Shown here: in pieces, positions 34,623-44,174 of the stretch
Layout: each line of letters begins with the position of its first letter
How positions within the stretch are numbered: position 1 is the first letter of the stretch
Assembly (NCBI GenBank): GCA_963793245.1
Contig: CAWBZG010000004.1
Location: 514,034 to 578,033 of the forward strand
Reading direction: 5' to 3'
DNA: 64,000 nt
Origin: CAXBBB01 sp963793245
GTDB lineage: Bacteria; Bacteroidota; Rhodothermia; Rhodothermales; BA12
Made by a program: the position numbers and the translations under genes
Notes under the pieces: generated by a model
The model's input: the letters and a program-made list of their open reading frames with translations, nothing else
The model's database searches: none
What the model was told of the DNA's origin: nothing

Positions 34623-37547
34623 ATGCGCCGACTTCTTGCCCTCGCCGTCCTACTCGGCGCCTCTCCTGTTTTCGCCCAGACGATGGCCGATCAGATAGCG
34701 CCCAATCCCTATCCGGCCACGCCTGCATCCGAGCGGATGGAAGCCGGGCAGAAGCGTGCGGCGATGATCGAGAACAGCCTGCTCAGCGGCGTCGAACTGC
34801 GCAACGTCGGTCCGACGGTGATGAGCGGTCGTATCGTCGACGTGGACGTGAACCCGGACGATCCGACGCAGATGTACGTCGCATATGCAAGCGGCGGCGT
34901 GTGGGTGTCGCGCACCAACGGACAGTCGTTTGAGCCGGTGTTCGACCACGAGGCGGTTATGACGGTCGGCGACATCGCTGTCGACTGGCGCAACGGCGAG
35001 CGGCTGTGGGTCGGCACGGGCGAAAACAACTCCAGCCGCAGCAGCTACGCCGGGGCGGGCGTGTGGGTGCGCGACGATACCAGCAGCGCATTCCGTCACG
35101 TCGGATTGGGCGAGACGCACCGCACGGGTCGCATCGTGCTGCATCCCGACGACCCCAATGTTGCGTGGGTCGCCGCTGCGGGAGCACTGTACAGTCCGTC
35201 GCGCGACCGAGGCATGTACCGCACTATGGACGGCGGACGCACGTGGACGCAGACGCTGTTCGTCAACGCCAATACCGGCGCCATCGACTTGGTGCGCGCT
35301 ACCGATGGCACGCTCTACGCCGCGATGTGGGAGCGGACCCGCCGGGCGTGGGACTTCGTCGAAGCCGGAGCCGGAAGCGGCATCTTCAAATCAACGGACG
35401 ACGGTGCGACGTGGCAGCGCGTGGCGGGAGCGGGCTTCCCGATCGGCGCGACTGTCGGACGCATCGGCCTCGACGTGCATCCCGACGGCACGCTCTTCGC
35501 CTCGGTCGACAACCAGGCGCGCCAGCCCGACGAACCCAGCGACGACGCGCCTGCCATCTTGACCAAGGACAACCTGCGCACGATGAGTCGAGACGCGTTC
35601 GTCCAAGTCGCCGCAGCCGACATCGACGACTACCTGGAAACGAACGGCTTTCCGGCCAGCTACACGGCCCAGTCGATCCTCAAAATGGTCCGCGACGGCG
35701 ACATCACGCCCGATGCTCTGGTCGACTACCTGGAAGACGCCAACGCCCAACTATTCGACACGCCCGTAGTCGGCCTGGAAGTCTACCGCTCGACCGATGG
35801 CGGCGCCTCGTTTCAGCGTACGCACGACGAGCCGCTCGAAAACGTCGTCTTCTCCTACGGCTACTACTTCGGCGAAATCCGCGTACACCCGCGCGACAAT
35901 CAGCGCCTCTACATCATGGGCGTCCCGATCCTGCGCTCAGACGACGGCGGCGCCAACTGGACGAGCATCAACGGCGACAACGTCCACGTCGACCACCACG
36001 CCCTTTGGGTCAACCCCAACGCTAACGGTCACCTGGTTAACGGCAATGATGGCGGCCTCAATATCAGCTACGACGATGGCGCGACATGGACCAAGGCCAA
36101 CCTGCCCGCCGTCGGCCAGTTTTACGCCGTCCAGGTCGACAATGCCGAGCCGTTCAACATCTACGGCGGCCTACAGGACAACGGCACGTGGATGGGGCCG
36201 AGCACGTATCGCAACACGATGAGTTGGTACGAGGAAGGCCGCTATCCGTACCGGCGAGTCGGCGGTGGCGACGGGATGCAGGTCGAGGTCGACACGCGCG
36301 ACAACGAGACGATCTACACCGGCTCGCAGTTCGGCTTTTACTCGCGCCAGAACACGCGGACCGGCGCGCGCGCGTTCGTTCGTCCGGGTCACACGCTAGG
36401 CGAGCGCCCGCTGCGCTTCAACTGGCAGACGCCGATCCACCTGAGCCGCCACAACCAGGACGTGCTGTACTTCGGCACCAACAAACTCCACCGCTCGCTC
36501 AACCAGGGCGACGACTGGCAAACGCTCTCGGACGACCTGACCGCAGGTGGCAAGCCCGGCGACGTTCCGTTCGGTACGCTGTCGAGCATCGACGAAAGCC
36601 CGCTCCGCTTCGGCCTGCTCTGGGCTGGCTCGGACGACGGGCGCGTTCACGTCTCACGAGACGGCGGCTACTCGTTCCAGCGCGTCGATTCCGGACTACC
36701 CGACGATCTCTGGGTCAGCCGAGTCGAGGCCAGTGCCCACGACGAAGCCCGCGCGTACGTGACGCTCAACGGCTACCGCTTCGACCACATGACGGCGTAT
36801 CTGTACGTGACCGACGACTACGGCAACAACTGGACGCGCCTGGGTAACGATCTGCCGAGTGAGCCGCTCAACGTCGTCCTCGAAGACCCTGCTAACGAGA
36901 ATCTGCTCTACGTCGGCAGCGACAACGGACTGTACGTCAGCCTCGACCGAGGCCGCACGTTCACCGCGATGATGGACGACCTGCCGCACACGCCCGTCCA
37001 CGACCTCAAAATTCAGGCGCGCGACAAACAACTCCTCGTCGGCACGCACGGACGCTCACTCTACCTCGCCGACGTGAGCCGCGTGCAACTGCTCACCGAC
37101 TCGCTCCAGGCCTCACCGCTCCACCTGTTCACCGATGGCGTCACGGTCACGCGCCGGAGCAACTGGGGCGATACGCGCGCTGTGTGGCTTGACCCCGTCA
37201 CCCCAGAGGTTTCGTTCGAGACTTACTCGGCACGCGGAGGAAACGCTCGGGTCACCGTCGCCGACAGCAGCGGCACGACCATTGCCACTCGCTCCATCGA
37301 ATTAACGCGCGGACTCGACGACTTCACCTACGATCTGCGCATCGACGATGGAATGCGGGGCGAGATCGAGGCCGCCGAAGACGGCATGCGCTACCTGCCA
37401 GCCGGAACGTACACCGTCACCATCGCCCTGAATGGCGCGACGGCTCAGACGAAACTCACGATCAAGCCCGAGCCGCAGCGCCGCCGCAGCGCGAACCCAG
37501 CGACGGAGATGGAGGAGGAGACCGAACTGGCTCGGGGCAAAAGCTAG
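34623..37547 (+). CDS. Large exported BNR/sortilin-like beta-propeller protein
   Basis: 974 residues with signal peptide (MRRLLALAVLLGASPVFAQ; upstream in-frame start at 34563 ignored). The body is built from repeated S-x-D-x-G-x-x-W Asp-box motifs, e.g. RTMDGGRTWTQ, KSTDDGATWQR, RSDDGGANWTS, SYDDGATWTKA, VTDDYGNNWTR, forming VPS10/sortilin-type propellers (about residues 60-820). A C-terminal beta domain with ARGGNARVTVADSSG resembles the FlgD-like Ig-type unit. Proteins like this in Rhodothermota are called glycosyl hydrolase or sortilin-like, without proof of enzymatic activity. No T9SS tail; last residues are charged. Ends at a strong palindrome. Confidence 0.8.
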   Translation: MRRLLALAVLLGASPVFAQTMADQIAPNPYPATPASERMEAGQKRAAMIENSLLSGVELRNVGPTVMSGRIVDVDVNPDDPTQMYVAYASGGVWVSRTNGQSFEPVFDHEAVMTVGDIAVDWRNGERLWVGTGENNSSRSSYAGAGVWVRDDTSSAFRHVGLGETHRTGRIVLHPDDPNVAWVAAAGALYSPSRDRGMYRTMDGGRTWTQTLFVNANTGAIDLVRATDGTLYAAMWERTRRAWDFVEAGAGSGIFKSTDDGATWQRVAGAGFPIGATVGRIGLDVHPDGTLFASVDNQARQPDEPSDDAPAILTKDNLRTMSRDAFVQVAAADIDDYLETNGFPASYTAQSILKMVRDGDITPDALVDYLEDANAQLFDTPVVGLEVYRSTDGGASFQRTHDEPLENVVFSYGYYFGEIRVHPRDNQRLYIMGVPILRSDDGGANWTSINGDNVHVDHHALWVNPNANGHLVNGNDGGLNISYDDGATWTKANLPAVGQFYAVQVDNAEPFNIYGGLQDNGTWMGPSTYRNTMSWYEEGRYPYRRVGGGDGMQVEVDTRDNETIYTGSQFGFYSRQNTRTGARAFVRPGHTLGERPLRFNWQTPIHLSRHNQDVLYFGTNKLHRSLNQGDDWQTLSDDLTAGGKPGDVPFGTLSSIDESPLRFGLLWAGSDDGRVHVSRDGGYSFQRVDSGLPDDLWVSRVEASAHDEARAYVTLNGYRFDHMTAYLYVTDDYGNNWTRLGNDLPSEPLNVVLEDPANENLLYVGSDNGLYVSLDRGRTFTAMMDDLPHTPVHDLKIQARDKQLLVGTHGRSLYLADVSRVQLLTDSLQASPLHLFTDGVTVTRRSNWGDTRAVWLDPVTPEVSFETYSARGGNARVTVADSSGTTIATRSIELTRGLDDFTYDLRIDDGMRGEIEAAEDGMRYLPAGTYTVTIALNGATAQTKLTIKPEPQRRRSANPATEMEEETELARGKS

Positions 37548-37559
37548 CCCATCCTAACA

Positions 37560-37592
37560 CGCAAAGGGCGACTCACTGAGTCGCCCTTTGCG
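37560..37592. terminator. Palindromic repeat serving as bidirectional terminator
   Basis: 16-bp perfect arms CGCAAAGGGCGACTCA and complement around one base, between the convergent BNR-protein and alcohol dehydrogenase genes. It shares the GGGCGA core with the palindromes at 5549 and 8107. Confidence 0.75.
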
Positions 37593-37597
37593 AATGG

Positions 37598-38743
37598 TCA
37601 GCCATCGGCGGAAGTGCCTTTGGGCGCTTGCCCACCGTCTTCGGGAAGACCGCGGACCGGCGCGTCGAGTTGGGTGGCATCCAGTCCGTCGGTTTTCTCT
37701 TTGAGCGACGCCATGTCGATGACGTGGCGGAAGCGGATGTCCTCCTCGACGATGCTCTTGAACGCCTCGTTGATCTGGTCCATCTGGATGAGCTTGATCT
37801 GAGGCCGGATGTCGTGTTTGGCGCACAGGTCAAGCACTTCCTGCGTCTGCGCGACGCCGCCGATGAGCGATCCGGTCATCGTGCGGCGCTGAAAGAGCAG
37901 GGGCATGAGCGCGACCGTCGTCGGCATGAAGTTGCCGACGAAGTGGAGCACGCCGTCGTGCGCAACCAGAGCGAGGTACGGCTCTACGTCGTGCGGATAA
38001 GGAATCGTCGAGAGCACCAGGTCGAACGATGCGGCGGCTTTCCCAAGCGCGGGAGCATCGGACATGACGAGAACGGCGTCGGCTCCGAGCGCTTCGATGT
38101 CGTCCGACTTGCCGGGACTCGTGGTGAGAGCCGTAACGTGGGCACCCATCGCCTTGGCGATTTGAACTGCCATGTGACCGAGTCCTCCGATTCCAGCCAC
38201 TGCGATTTTGCTGCCCTTACCGACTTTGTGCTGGAGCAGCGGCGCATACGTCGTAACGCCAGCGCAGAGAATCGGCCCCGCTTCAGCCGGGTCGATGGCG
38301 TCGGGAATGCGGAGCACGAACTCCTCCCGAACGACCATCGCCGTCGAGTAGCCGCCATACGTGTTGGTGCCGTCGGGCTTGGTCGGCCCGTTATAGGTCA
38401 GCGTAGCGCCGCGTGGTCCGGTGCAATACTGCTCCTCACCTGCCTTGCACGACTCACACGTCTGGCACGAGTTGACCATGCATCCGACGCCGACAATATC
38501 GCCTTTCGAGAACGCAGTGACGCCATCGCCCACTTCCGTTACGCGTCCGACGACCTCGTGTCCGGGCACGCACGGCCACACCGTGTTTCCCCAGTCGTCG
38601 TGGCACTGATGCACGTCGGAGTGGCATACGCCGCAGTGGGTCACTTCGATGGCGACCTCGCCGGGGCGAACGTCTGGGCGCTCAAACTGGACAGGGGCGA
38701 GTGGCGATGTGGGTTCGGCGGTGCCGTATCCGTAGACGTTCAT
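37598..38743 (-). CDS. Zinc-dependent alcohol dehydrogenase, CAD/YahK type
   Basis: 381 residues from ATG 38743. Catalytic zinc ligands lie in CGVCHSDVHQ and GHEVVGRV; structural zinc cysteines in CMVNSCQTCESCKAGEEQYC. The Rossmann segment is GIGGLGHMAVQIAKAMGA, favouring NADP(H) as in cinnamyl-alcohol/YahK aldehyde reductases. Expected role is reduction of aldehydes in the cytoplasm. An unusual tail of about 30 residues, rich in Asp, Pro and Gly (DGLDATQLDAPVRGLPEDGG), follows the conserved domain. Confidence 0.88.
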   Translation of the reverse strand: MNVYGYGTAEPTSPLAPVQFERPDVRPGEVAIEVTHCGVCHSDVHQCHDDWGNTVWPCVPGHEVVGRVTEVGDGVTAFSKGDIVGVGCMVNSCQTCESCKAGEEQYCTGPRGATLTYNGPTKPDGTNTYGGYSTAMVVREEFVLRIPDAIDPAEAGPILCAGVTTYAPLLQHKVGKGSKIAVAGIGGLGHMAVQIAKAMGAHVTALTTSPGKSDDIEALGADAVLVMSDAPALGKAAASFDLVLSTIPYPHDVEPYLALVAHDGVLHFVGNFMPTTVALMPLLFQRRTMTGSLIGGVAQTQEVLDLCAKHDIRPQIKLIQMDQINEAFKSIVEEDIRFRHVIDMASLKEKTDGLDATQLDAPVRGLPEDGGQAPKGTSADG

Positions 38744-38979
38744 AGCAGGGGAGATGGTGGGGAAAGAGCGAGAGCGCGTTGTCTTTTCCGATCTACGCAT
38801 GGCGCGGCAGTTCGAGAGGGGGCGCAGTTACGGAGTAGCAACACGTCGTCTCCGTTCCCAATGCGTAACCCGTACGGTCCCTGGCGCTTGCGAGGCTGGG
38901 GACGTGACCCACGACGAGCCGGGCGCAACCTCGACACGACCTCTCCGAATAGCAGACACCGATCCGTTCCAATGCGCTC

Positions 38980-39444
38980 ATGATTACCTGCACGCCCCGA
39001 GGCATCTGCTCCACCGATTACGTCCTCCGTTTCGACAAACGCGAGGCTCACGTGACGTTCCGATCGCTATCGGAGCAGGGTGCTATCTCCATTGGGGAAG
39101 ACGAGTACGAGATCCACAAAGACAGCATTCTAAAGAGTCATTGGAGACTGGAACGGGAGGGGCAGACCGTTGCTCAGGCGTACAAACCCAGCATGTGGAA
39201 GGAAGGGATGATCGTCGAGGTAGGCGGCGTCGAGATCGTACTCCAGAAGTCTGGCTTCTGGTCGACGAGCATCCAGATGGTGCTGGCCGATCAGGTGGTG
39301 GCCGAGGTTCGGAAGGTGCACGCGTTTACGAATCGGGCGACGATAGAGGGCAGAACCGACGAACTGCCCTTCGAAGTGATCTCCTTTGCGTTTTGGCTCG
39401 TGTCGGCGATGTGGAAGCGAGCCGCCGCAGCAGCGAGCGTGTGA
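38980..39444 (+). CDS. Hypothetical protein, LURP/scramblase-like possibility
   Basis: 154 residues, not recognised. It is beta-rich: VLRFDKREAHVTFRSLSE, then ISIGEDEYEIHKDSILKSHW, RLEREGQTVAQAYKPSMW, and a hydrophobic C-terminal helix VISFAFWLVSAMWKRAAAA. The pattern of short strands with LxxxGQxVAxAxK recalls LURP-one/phospholipid-scramblase-like beta barrels, where a C-terminal hydrophobic helix packs inside or inserts in membrane. This is a guess. It is monocistronic between the adh and lipoprotein genes. Confidence 0.55.
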   Translation: MITCTPRGICSTDYVLRFDKREAHVTFRSLSEQGAISIGEDEYEIHKDSILKSHWRLEREGQTVAQAYKPSMWKEGMIVEVGGVEIVLQKSGFWSTSIQMVLADQVVAEVRKVHAFTNRATIEGRTDELPFEVISFAFWLVSAMWKRAAAAASV

Positions 39445-39561
39445 CGGGACGCCCGCGTATCAGCGGTTTGCGCGTTCGGTTTCGCGATCTGCTGCTGCCC
39501 AACCGAACAGCGTGGTGCAGTTTCGGACGCAGACGTAACGCGCTCTGTGGCTGTCGTCCAG

Positions 39562-39569
39562 TAGTTTGC
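39562..39569 (+). promoter_or_regulatory. TAnnTTGC-type box upstream of lipoprotein gene
   Basis: TAGTTTGC, 27 bases before the GTG at 39596, close to the Bacteroidota -7 consensus. No clear -33 element. Confidence 0.3.
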
Positions 39570-39595
39570 GCGTTCACCCTCTCGACTCACGACGC

Positions 39596-40222
39596 GTGCG
39601 CCCTCTCGCCCTGCTCCTGCTCTGCCTGTTCGTCGGTTGCGAACCGTTTCCTGACCGCGCCCCTGTCGAAGACGACGATCAGACGACAGCTCTGGACGAC
39701 TCGCTCCGCCTCGCCGAAGAAGAAGCCCGCGCTCAGGCGCAACAGCGTATCGCCGACGCCGATTACCGGGTTTCTATCGGTGGCGCAATGTCGGACACGC
39801 TTTCGGGGCGCGCCACGTTCGGCCCGATCATCGACGCGCGGACAAAGGAAGAGGTCGTTATCGTGCGGCTTGAAACGGGCATCGACTTCGGAGGGGGTTA
39901 TTTCCTCTCCTACGGCGGTACCGACCTGCCCGGACCCGGTCGCTATCCGATTACGCCTTTTCCCGCCGATAGTGTGCGCGATCAAGGCTTCCACAGCGGG
40001 TGGAGCGCGCGCTACCGACGCGGCCTGCTCGTCAACCTCTACGCGGAGAGCGGAACGCTGACCCTCGAATCCGTGACCGACACGCTGCTCGTCGGTACGT
40101 TCGAGATCGACCTAGTGGGGACTGTCGCAGCTACGGGAGGGACGCCCGTCCCCGGCGAGGTCAGTTCGCGTGGTGACTTCAAGGCGCATACCGGCGTCGG
40201 CGGCTACATCATCGGCTTTTAG
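39596..40222 (+). CDS. Lipoprotein of unknown function
   Basis: 208 residues from GTG 39596, giving the signal peptide RPLALLLLCLFVGC with a lipobox cysteine. An acidic, Gln/Ala-rich helix (EDDDQTTALDDSLRLAEEEARAQAQQR) links to a beta-rich domain: VSIGGAMSDTLSGRATFG, GPGRYPITPF, GTLTLESVTDTLLVGTFEIDLVG and a closing FKAHTGVGGYIIGF. The domain resembles the small beta-sandwich of DUF-type lipoproteins in Rhodothermota; no function can be assigned. It precedes the nrnA-like gene by 57 bases and may share a transcript. Confidence 0.65.
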   Translation: MRPLALLLLCLFVGCEPFPDRAPVEDDDQTTALDDSLRLAEEEARAQAQQRIADADYRVSIGGAMSDTLSGRATFGPIIDARTKEEVVIVRLETGIDFGGGYFLSYGGTDLPGPGRYPITPFPADSVRDQGFHSGWSARYRRGLLVNLYAESGTLTLESVTDTLLVGTFEIDLVGTVAATGGTPVPGEVSSRGDFKAHTGVGGYIIGF

Positions 40223-40279
40223 TCCGACCGATTCCGAAGCGAGGGCGAACCGCGCGGGCAGGCTGCTCGTTACACCTGC

Positions 40280-41365
40280 ATGGATCGACTCTCCCCAGAC
40301 GCCTTTCTGTCTCGCCTGCTGGCGCACGACACGTTTTGCCTCACCTGCCACATTCGCCCTGATGGGGATGCCATCGGCAGTGAACTCGGATTGGCCCTTT
40401 GGCTGCGCAAGTTGGGCAAAACCGTCACCGTCCTCAACTCGGACCCGGCGCCCGACAATCTGACTTGGCTGCCCGGACACGACACGATTCGCGTCTGGGA
40501 AGGCAGCATCGCCGACCGCGAGGCCATCGTGAACGCAGACGCCTTCGTCATTCTCGACGTCAACAACCGCGACCGCATCGGCGAACTGGCCGAGACGAGC
40601 AAAGGGGCGCGGGGAGAGACGTTCGTGGTCGATCACCATACCGATCCCGAAACGTGGTTCGACGGCGCGTTCATCGACGACCGCGCCTCGTCGACCTGCG
40701 AACTCGTCTATCGCCTGATCGCCGCACACGACGCTTCGGCTATCGACGCGGACATCGCCCAGCCGATCTATACGGGCTTGGTGACCGACACCGGCTCGTT
40801 TCGCTTCTCCTCGGTCACGCCCGACGTGCACCGCGTCGCCGCCGACCTGCTCGAACGCGGCGACCTCTCGCCTGACCCGATCCACGACGCGCTCTATTCG
40901 ACGCGTAGGCTGGCAGCGATCCGCTTTCTGGCGCGCGTGCTCGACACGCTCACGATGGCGCACGGCGGGCAGATCGCGCACCTTACGATTCGCACCCGGT
41001 TGATGCAGGAGTTGGAGGTTTCGTCCGACGAGGCCGAAGGGTTCGTCAACTATGCGCTCTCGGTCGAAGGCGTCAAGGCCGCCGTCCTGTTTCTCGAAAA
41101 CAGCAAAGGCGTCAAGATGAGCTTCCGCAGCCGGGGAGACGTGCACGTCAACAAGTGGGCGCAGCACTTCAAAGGGGGCGGCCATCGCAACGCGTCGGGT
41201 GCGTTCGTGCCCGGCAAGATGGAAGCCGTCCGCAAGCGTGTGATTTCGTCGGCTCCGCGTTTTCTCGACCTCGACCCCGAACGTCTGGAAGCCGACGCCC
41301 ACGGCGCGATCACAGGCCCCAACGCCGACCTGCTCCACGCTATGAAAGCCCGCATGTCCGGCTGA
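40280..41365 (+). CDS. DHH-family phosphoesterase, NrnA-like oligoribonuclease/pAp phosphatase
   Basis: 361 residues. DHH domain: HIRPDGDAIGSELGLALWL (metal ligands), VILDVNNRDRIGE, and FVVDHHTDPETWFD with the DHH motif; the C-terminal DHHA1 domain has the substrate-binding FKGGGHRNASGAF. NrnA enzymes degrade short RNA fragments and dephosphorylate 3'-phosphoadenosine 5'-phosphate using Mn2+. The size and full DHH-DHHA1 set fit NrnA rather than RecJ. The homologue in other phyla can also degrade cyclic-dinucleotide products. Followed 43 bases later by pepA. Confidence 0.88.
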   Translation: MDRLSPDAFLSRLLAHDTFCLTCHIRPDGDAIGSELGLALWLRKLGKTVTVLNSDPAPDNLTWLPGHDTIRVWEGSIADREAIVNADAFVILDVNNRDRIGELAETSKGARGETFVVDHHTDPETWFDGAFIDDRASSTCELVYRLIAAHDASAIDADIAQPIYTGLVTDTGSFRFSSVTPDVHRVAADLLERGDLSPDPIHDALYSTRRLAAIRFLARVLDTLTMAHGGQIAHLTIRTRLMQELEVSSDEAEGFVNYALSVEGVKAAVLFLENSKGVKMSFRSRGDVHVNKWAQHFKGGGHRNASGAFVPGKMEAVRKRVISSAPRFLDLDPERLEADAHGAITGPNADLLHAMKARMSG

Positions 41366-41408
41366 TGCTCGCCGACTTTACCCTTCTTACCTCGCCCAAT
41401 ACCCTGAT

Positions 41409-42911
41409 ATGAAAGTCTCCATTACCTCGCTCGACCTTACGGACCTCGATGTCGATCTCGTCATCGTTCCGCTCACCGAGCAGCAGGCCACCGAGTCGCT
41501 CAACACGCTCGCCGATGACCTGGGACCCGCTTTCACGCGCGCATCCGACGACTTCTCCGGCAAGGACGACCAAGCGCTGATCGTCTATCCTGAAAACACG
41601 CGTGCCCGCCGGTTCTTGCTCGTCGGTCTCGGTATGGCGGATGACGTGACGATGGAGTCGCTCCGCGAGGCCGCTGCCCGTGCCGCCGACGTGACCGCGC
41701 CGATGGGCGTCGAGACGATTGCGCTCACGACTCCGCGCGTGTCGGTCGATCTCGATTCGGCGTGCCAGGCGTTGGTCGAAGGCTTTATGCTGGCTTCGTA
41801 CAAGTACCTCGACTACAAGACGACGGGCGGCGAGCATCGTCCGGTCGAGCGGATCGTGATGCACGGCGACAAGAACGACACCGTCGGACGACGCGGCGCC
41901 GAGCGTGGGCGGATCGTTGCCGAAGCCGTTATGCTGGCGCGCGATCTGGTCAACAAATCGCCGCACGACAAGACGCCGACGCTACTGGCGCGTGAGTTCG
42001 AGAAGATCGGCAAGAAGGCCGGGTTCGAGGTGAGCGTGTGGGACAAATCGGTCATCGAAGAGGAGAAGATGGGCGGCCTGCTCGCCGTCAACAAGGGATC
42101 GGTCGATCCGCCGACGTTCACGGTCCTCGAATACAAGCCCGAAAACGCCGTCAACGACCGTCCGATCGTACTCGTCGGCAAGGGCATCGTGTTCGACACG
42201 GGCGGCCTCTCGCTCAAGCCGACCAAGGATTCGATGGACCACATGAAGGCCGATATGGGCGGCGCGGCGGCAGTCATCGCCACGTTCGATGCCATCGCTC
42301 GCCTCAGCGTCCCGCTCTACGTGATGGGCTTCATCCCGGCGACCGATAACCGGCCCGGCGGCAACGCCTACGTCCCCGGCGACGTGGTGACGATGCACGA
42401 CGGCACGACGGTCGAAGTCCTGAACACCGACGCCGAAGGCCGCATGGTCCTCGCCGATGCGCTCAGCTACGCCAAGACCTACAACCCGATGCTGACGCTC
42501 GACGTGGCCACGCTGACCGGTTCGCAGGTCGTCGCGCTGGGCGGACGCGTCGCCGCGATCATGACGACACCCGACAGCGACAGCGTCGCCCGACTGGACG
42601 AACTCGAAGCCGCCGGACTGCGCTCGGGCGACATGGTGGCGCGGTTGCCCTTCCACGCCTTCTACAAAAAGCAGCTAGACAGCGAAGTCGCCGATATGAA
42701 AAACGTCGGCGGGCGCGAGGCCGGGTCGATCACGGCGGGCAAGTTCCTGGAGCACTTCGCTCCGACGCCCTTCGTCCACATCGACATCGCAGGTCCGGGT
42801 TGGACAGCGAAGAAGATGCCCTATCGTCCCATCGGTGGAACGGGCTTCGGCGTGCGGCTGCTTACCGAGTATCTGCGCGGGTTGGCGGCGCCGAAGAAGA
42901 CGAAGAAGTAA
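41409..42911 (+). CDS. pepA: Leucyl aminopeptidase (M17)
   Basis: 500 residues, the usual size. N-terminal macro-like domain, then the dinuclear zinc catalytic domain: VGKGIVFDTGGLSLKP, MKADMGGAAAVI, and the family signature NTDAEGRMVLADAL near residue 337. Bicarbonate/metal-binding Lys, Asp and Glu are in place (GKG, DTGG, NTDAEGR). It cleaves N-terminal residues from peptides in the cytoplasm; as a hexamer in E. coli it also binds DNA, which cannot be judged here. Followed by a dispersed repeat, not another gene. Confidence 0.95.
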   Translation: MKVSITSLDLTDLDVDLVIVPLTEQQATESLNTLADDLGPAFTRASDDFSGKDDQALIVYPENTRARRFLLVGLGMADDVTMESLREAAARAADVTAPMGVETIALTTPRVSVDLDSACQALVEGFMLASYKYLDYKTTGGEHRPVERIVMHGDKNDTVGRRGAERGRIVAEAVMLARDLVNKSPHDKTPTLLAREFEKIGKKAGFEVSVWDKSVIEEEKMGGLLAVNKGSVDPPTFTVLEYKPENAVNDRPIVLVGKGIVFDTGGLSLKPTKDSMDHMKADMGGAAAVIATFDAIARLSVPLYVMGFIPATDNRPGGNAYVPGDVVTMHDGTTVEVLNTDAEGRMVLADALSYAKTYNPMLTLDVATLTGSQVVALGGRVAAIMTTPDSDSVARLDELEAAGLRSGDMVARLPFHAFYKKQLDSEVADMKNVGGREAGSITAGKFLEHFAPTPFVHIDIAGPGWTAKKMPYRPIGGTGFGVRLLTEYLRGLAAPKKTKK

Positions 42912-42929
42912 GTCGGCTGGTCGCTGACC

Positions 42930-43065
42930 ACCCCGCCCTGACGGGCACCCTCCTCGAAAAGGAGGGGACAGATTCTCAGTTGGCTGCGAATCTGGGGTAG
43001 ACTTTCGACTCGTCCTCCTCTCGGTCGAGGGGAGGTGGCCGAAGGCCGTAGGGGTCCCTAACTCC
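42930..43065. repeat. Dispersed intergenic repeat, CCCGCCCTGACGGGC / GGAGGTGGCCGAAGGCC type
   Basis: The gap between pepA and pdxA contains CCTCCTCGAAAAGGAGGGGA, an inverted GAATCT pair (GATTCTCAG and CGAATCTG), and CGAGGGGAGGTGGCCGAAGG near its end. It has the look of a common high-GC intergenic element built around GGGGAGGTGGCC; seen once in this window. Confidence 0.5.
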
Positions 43066-43085
43066 CAACTCATCCACGCTTCACC

Positions 43086-44174
43086 ATGCCCGACCGCACG
43101 TCCGCGCCGCCGCTGCGCCCCAAGCGTCCCCAGTCAGAACGTGTGCGCCCCCGGCTGGCGATTTCGCTGGGCGATCCCAACGGCATCGGCCCTGAAGTCG
43201 CCCTCAAAGCACTCGCCGACAGCCGCATCCGGTCCTTCTTTCGCCCGCTGCTCGTCGGCGCCCGCTCGGTCGTCGATACGCACGCGGCGACGATTGAGTG
43301 GGACGGCATGGAACTGGTGACCATCGGCCCGCACCAAATCGCCGATGAGCGCGACGACAACGTGATCCCCGTTCTCGACCTGGGTGCGGGCGACGAGGTG
43401 CCGGTCGAGTTCGGACGGCTGACGCGGACAGGTGGTACGCAGAGCATGCAGGCCGTCGAGGTGGCCGTCGATCTATGCCGCGAAGGGCTGGTGGATGGCA
43501 TGGTCACGGCGCCGATCAACAAGGAGGCGATCTGGCTGGGTGGTTACCGGACGCCGGGACACACCGAGTTCATCGCGCAGCGTGTCGGTGCCGATCAGCA
43601 CCTGATGATGATGGTCGCCGACGAATTGCGCGTCGGTCTCGTCACCGGCCACGTGCCGCTCGCCGACGTGCCTGCGGGGATTACCCAGAAGAGCGTGCTC
43701 CAACGACTGCGCATCATCGACGAGGGTTTGCGCACCGACTTCGCCGTTGATCGACCGCGCATCGCCGTGCTGGGCCTCAACCCGCACGCGGGCGACGGGG
43801 GCGTGCTAGGGCGCGAGGAGATCGACCACATCCTTCCGGCCATCAAAGGTGCGCTCGACGAGGGCATTCTGGCGTTCGGCCCGTTTCCCTGTGACGGCTT
43901 CTTCGCGACCGGCGATTACAAGCACTACGACGGCGTGTTGGCGATGTACCACGACCAGGGACTAGCGCCCTTCAAAGCGCTGACGTTCGAGGGCGGCGTC
44001 AACTGCACGATTGGCCTGCCCATCGTCCGCACCTCGCCCGATCACGGCACGGCCTACGCAATTGCCGGGCAGAACAAAGCGCGTCCCGGCTCGATGCGCG
44101 CGGCGCTGTTTCTGGCGGCCAAGATCGCGCGGCGGCGCAAGCGGAAAGGCGAAGCAGGTCTAGATGTCGCCTAA
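43086..44174 (+). CDS. pdxA: 4-hydroxythreonine-4-phosphate dehydrogenase
   Basis: Oxidises 4-phosphohydroxy-threonine in DXP-independent-start pyridoxal phosphate synthesis. 362 residues; after a Pro/Arg-rich N-terminus homology begins RLAISLGDPNGIGPEVALKA. Substrate and metal residues are in VTAPINKEA, GHTEFIAQ, TGHVPLADVP, GLNPHAGDGG and MYHDQGLAPFK, the set of conserved His/Asp ligands. FEGGVNCTIGLPIVRTSPDHGTA closes the domain. The stop overlaps the opposed sepiapterin reductase gene by 15 bases. Confidence 0.95.
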   Translation: MPDRTSAPPLRPKRPQSERVRPRLAISLGDPNGIGPEVALKALADSRIRSFFRPLLVGARSVVDTHAATIEWDGMELVTIGPHQIADERDDNVIPVLDLGAGDEVPVEFGRLTRTGGTQSMQAVEVAVDLCREGLVDGMVTAPINKEAIWLGGYRTPGHTEFIAQRVGADQHLMMMVADELRVGLVTGHVPLADVPAGITQKSVLQRLRIIDEGLRTDFAVDRPRIAVLGLNPHAGDGGVLGREEIDHILPAIKGALDEGILAFGPFPCDGFFATGDYKHYDGVLAMYHDQGLAPFKALTFEGGVNCTIGLPIVRTSPDHGTAYAIAGQNKARPGSMRAALFLAAKIARRRKRKGEAGLDVA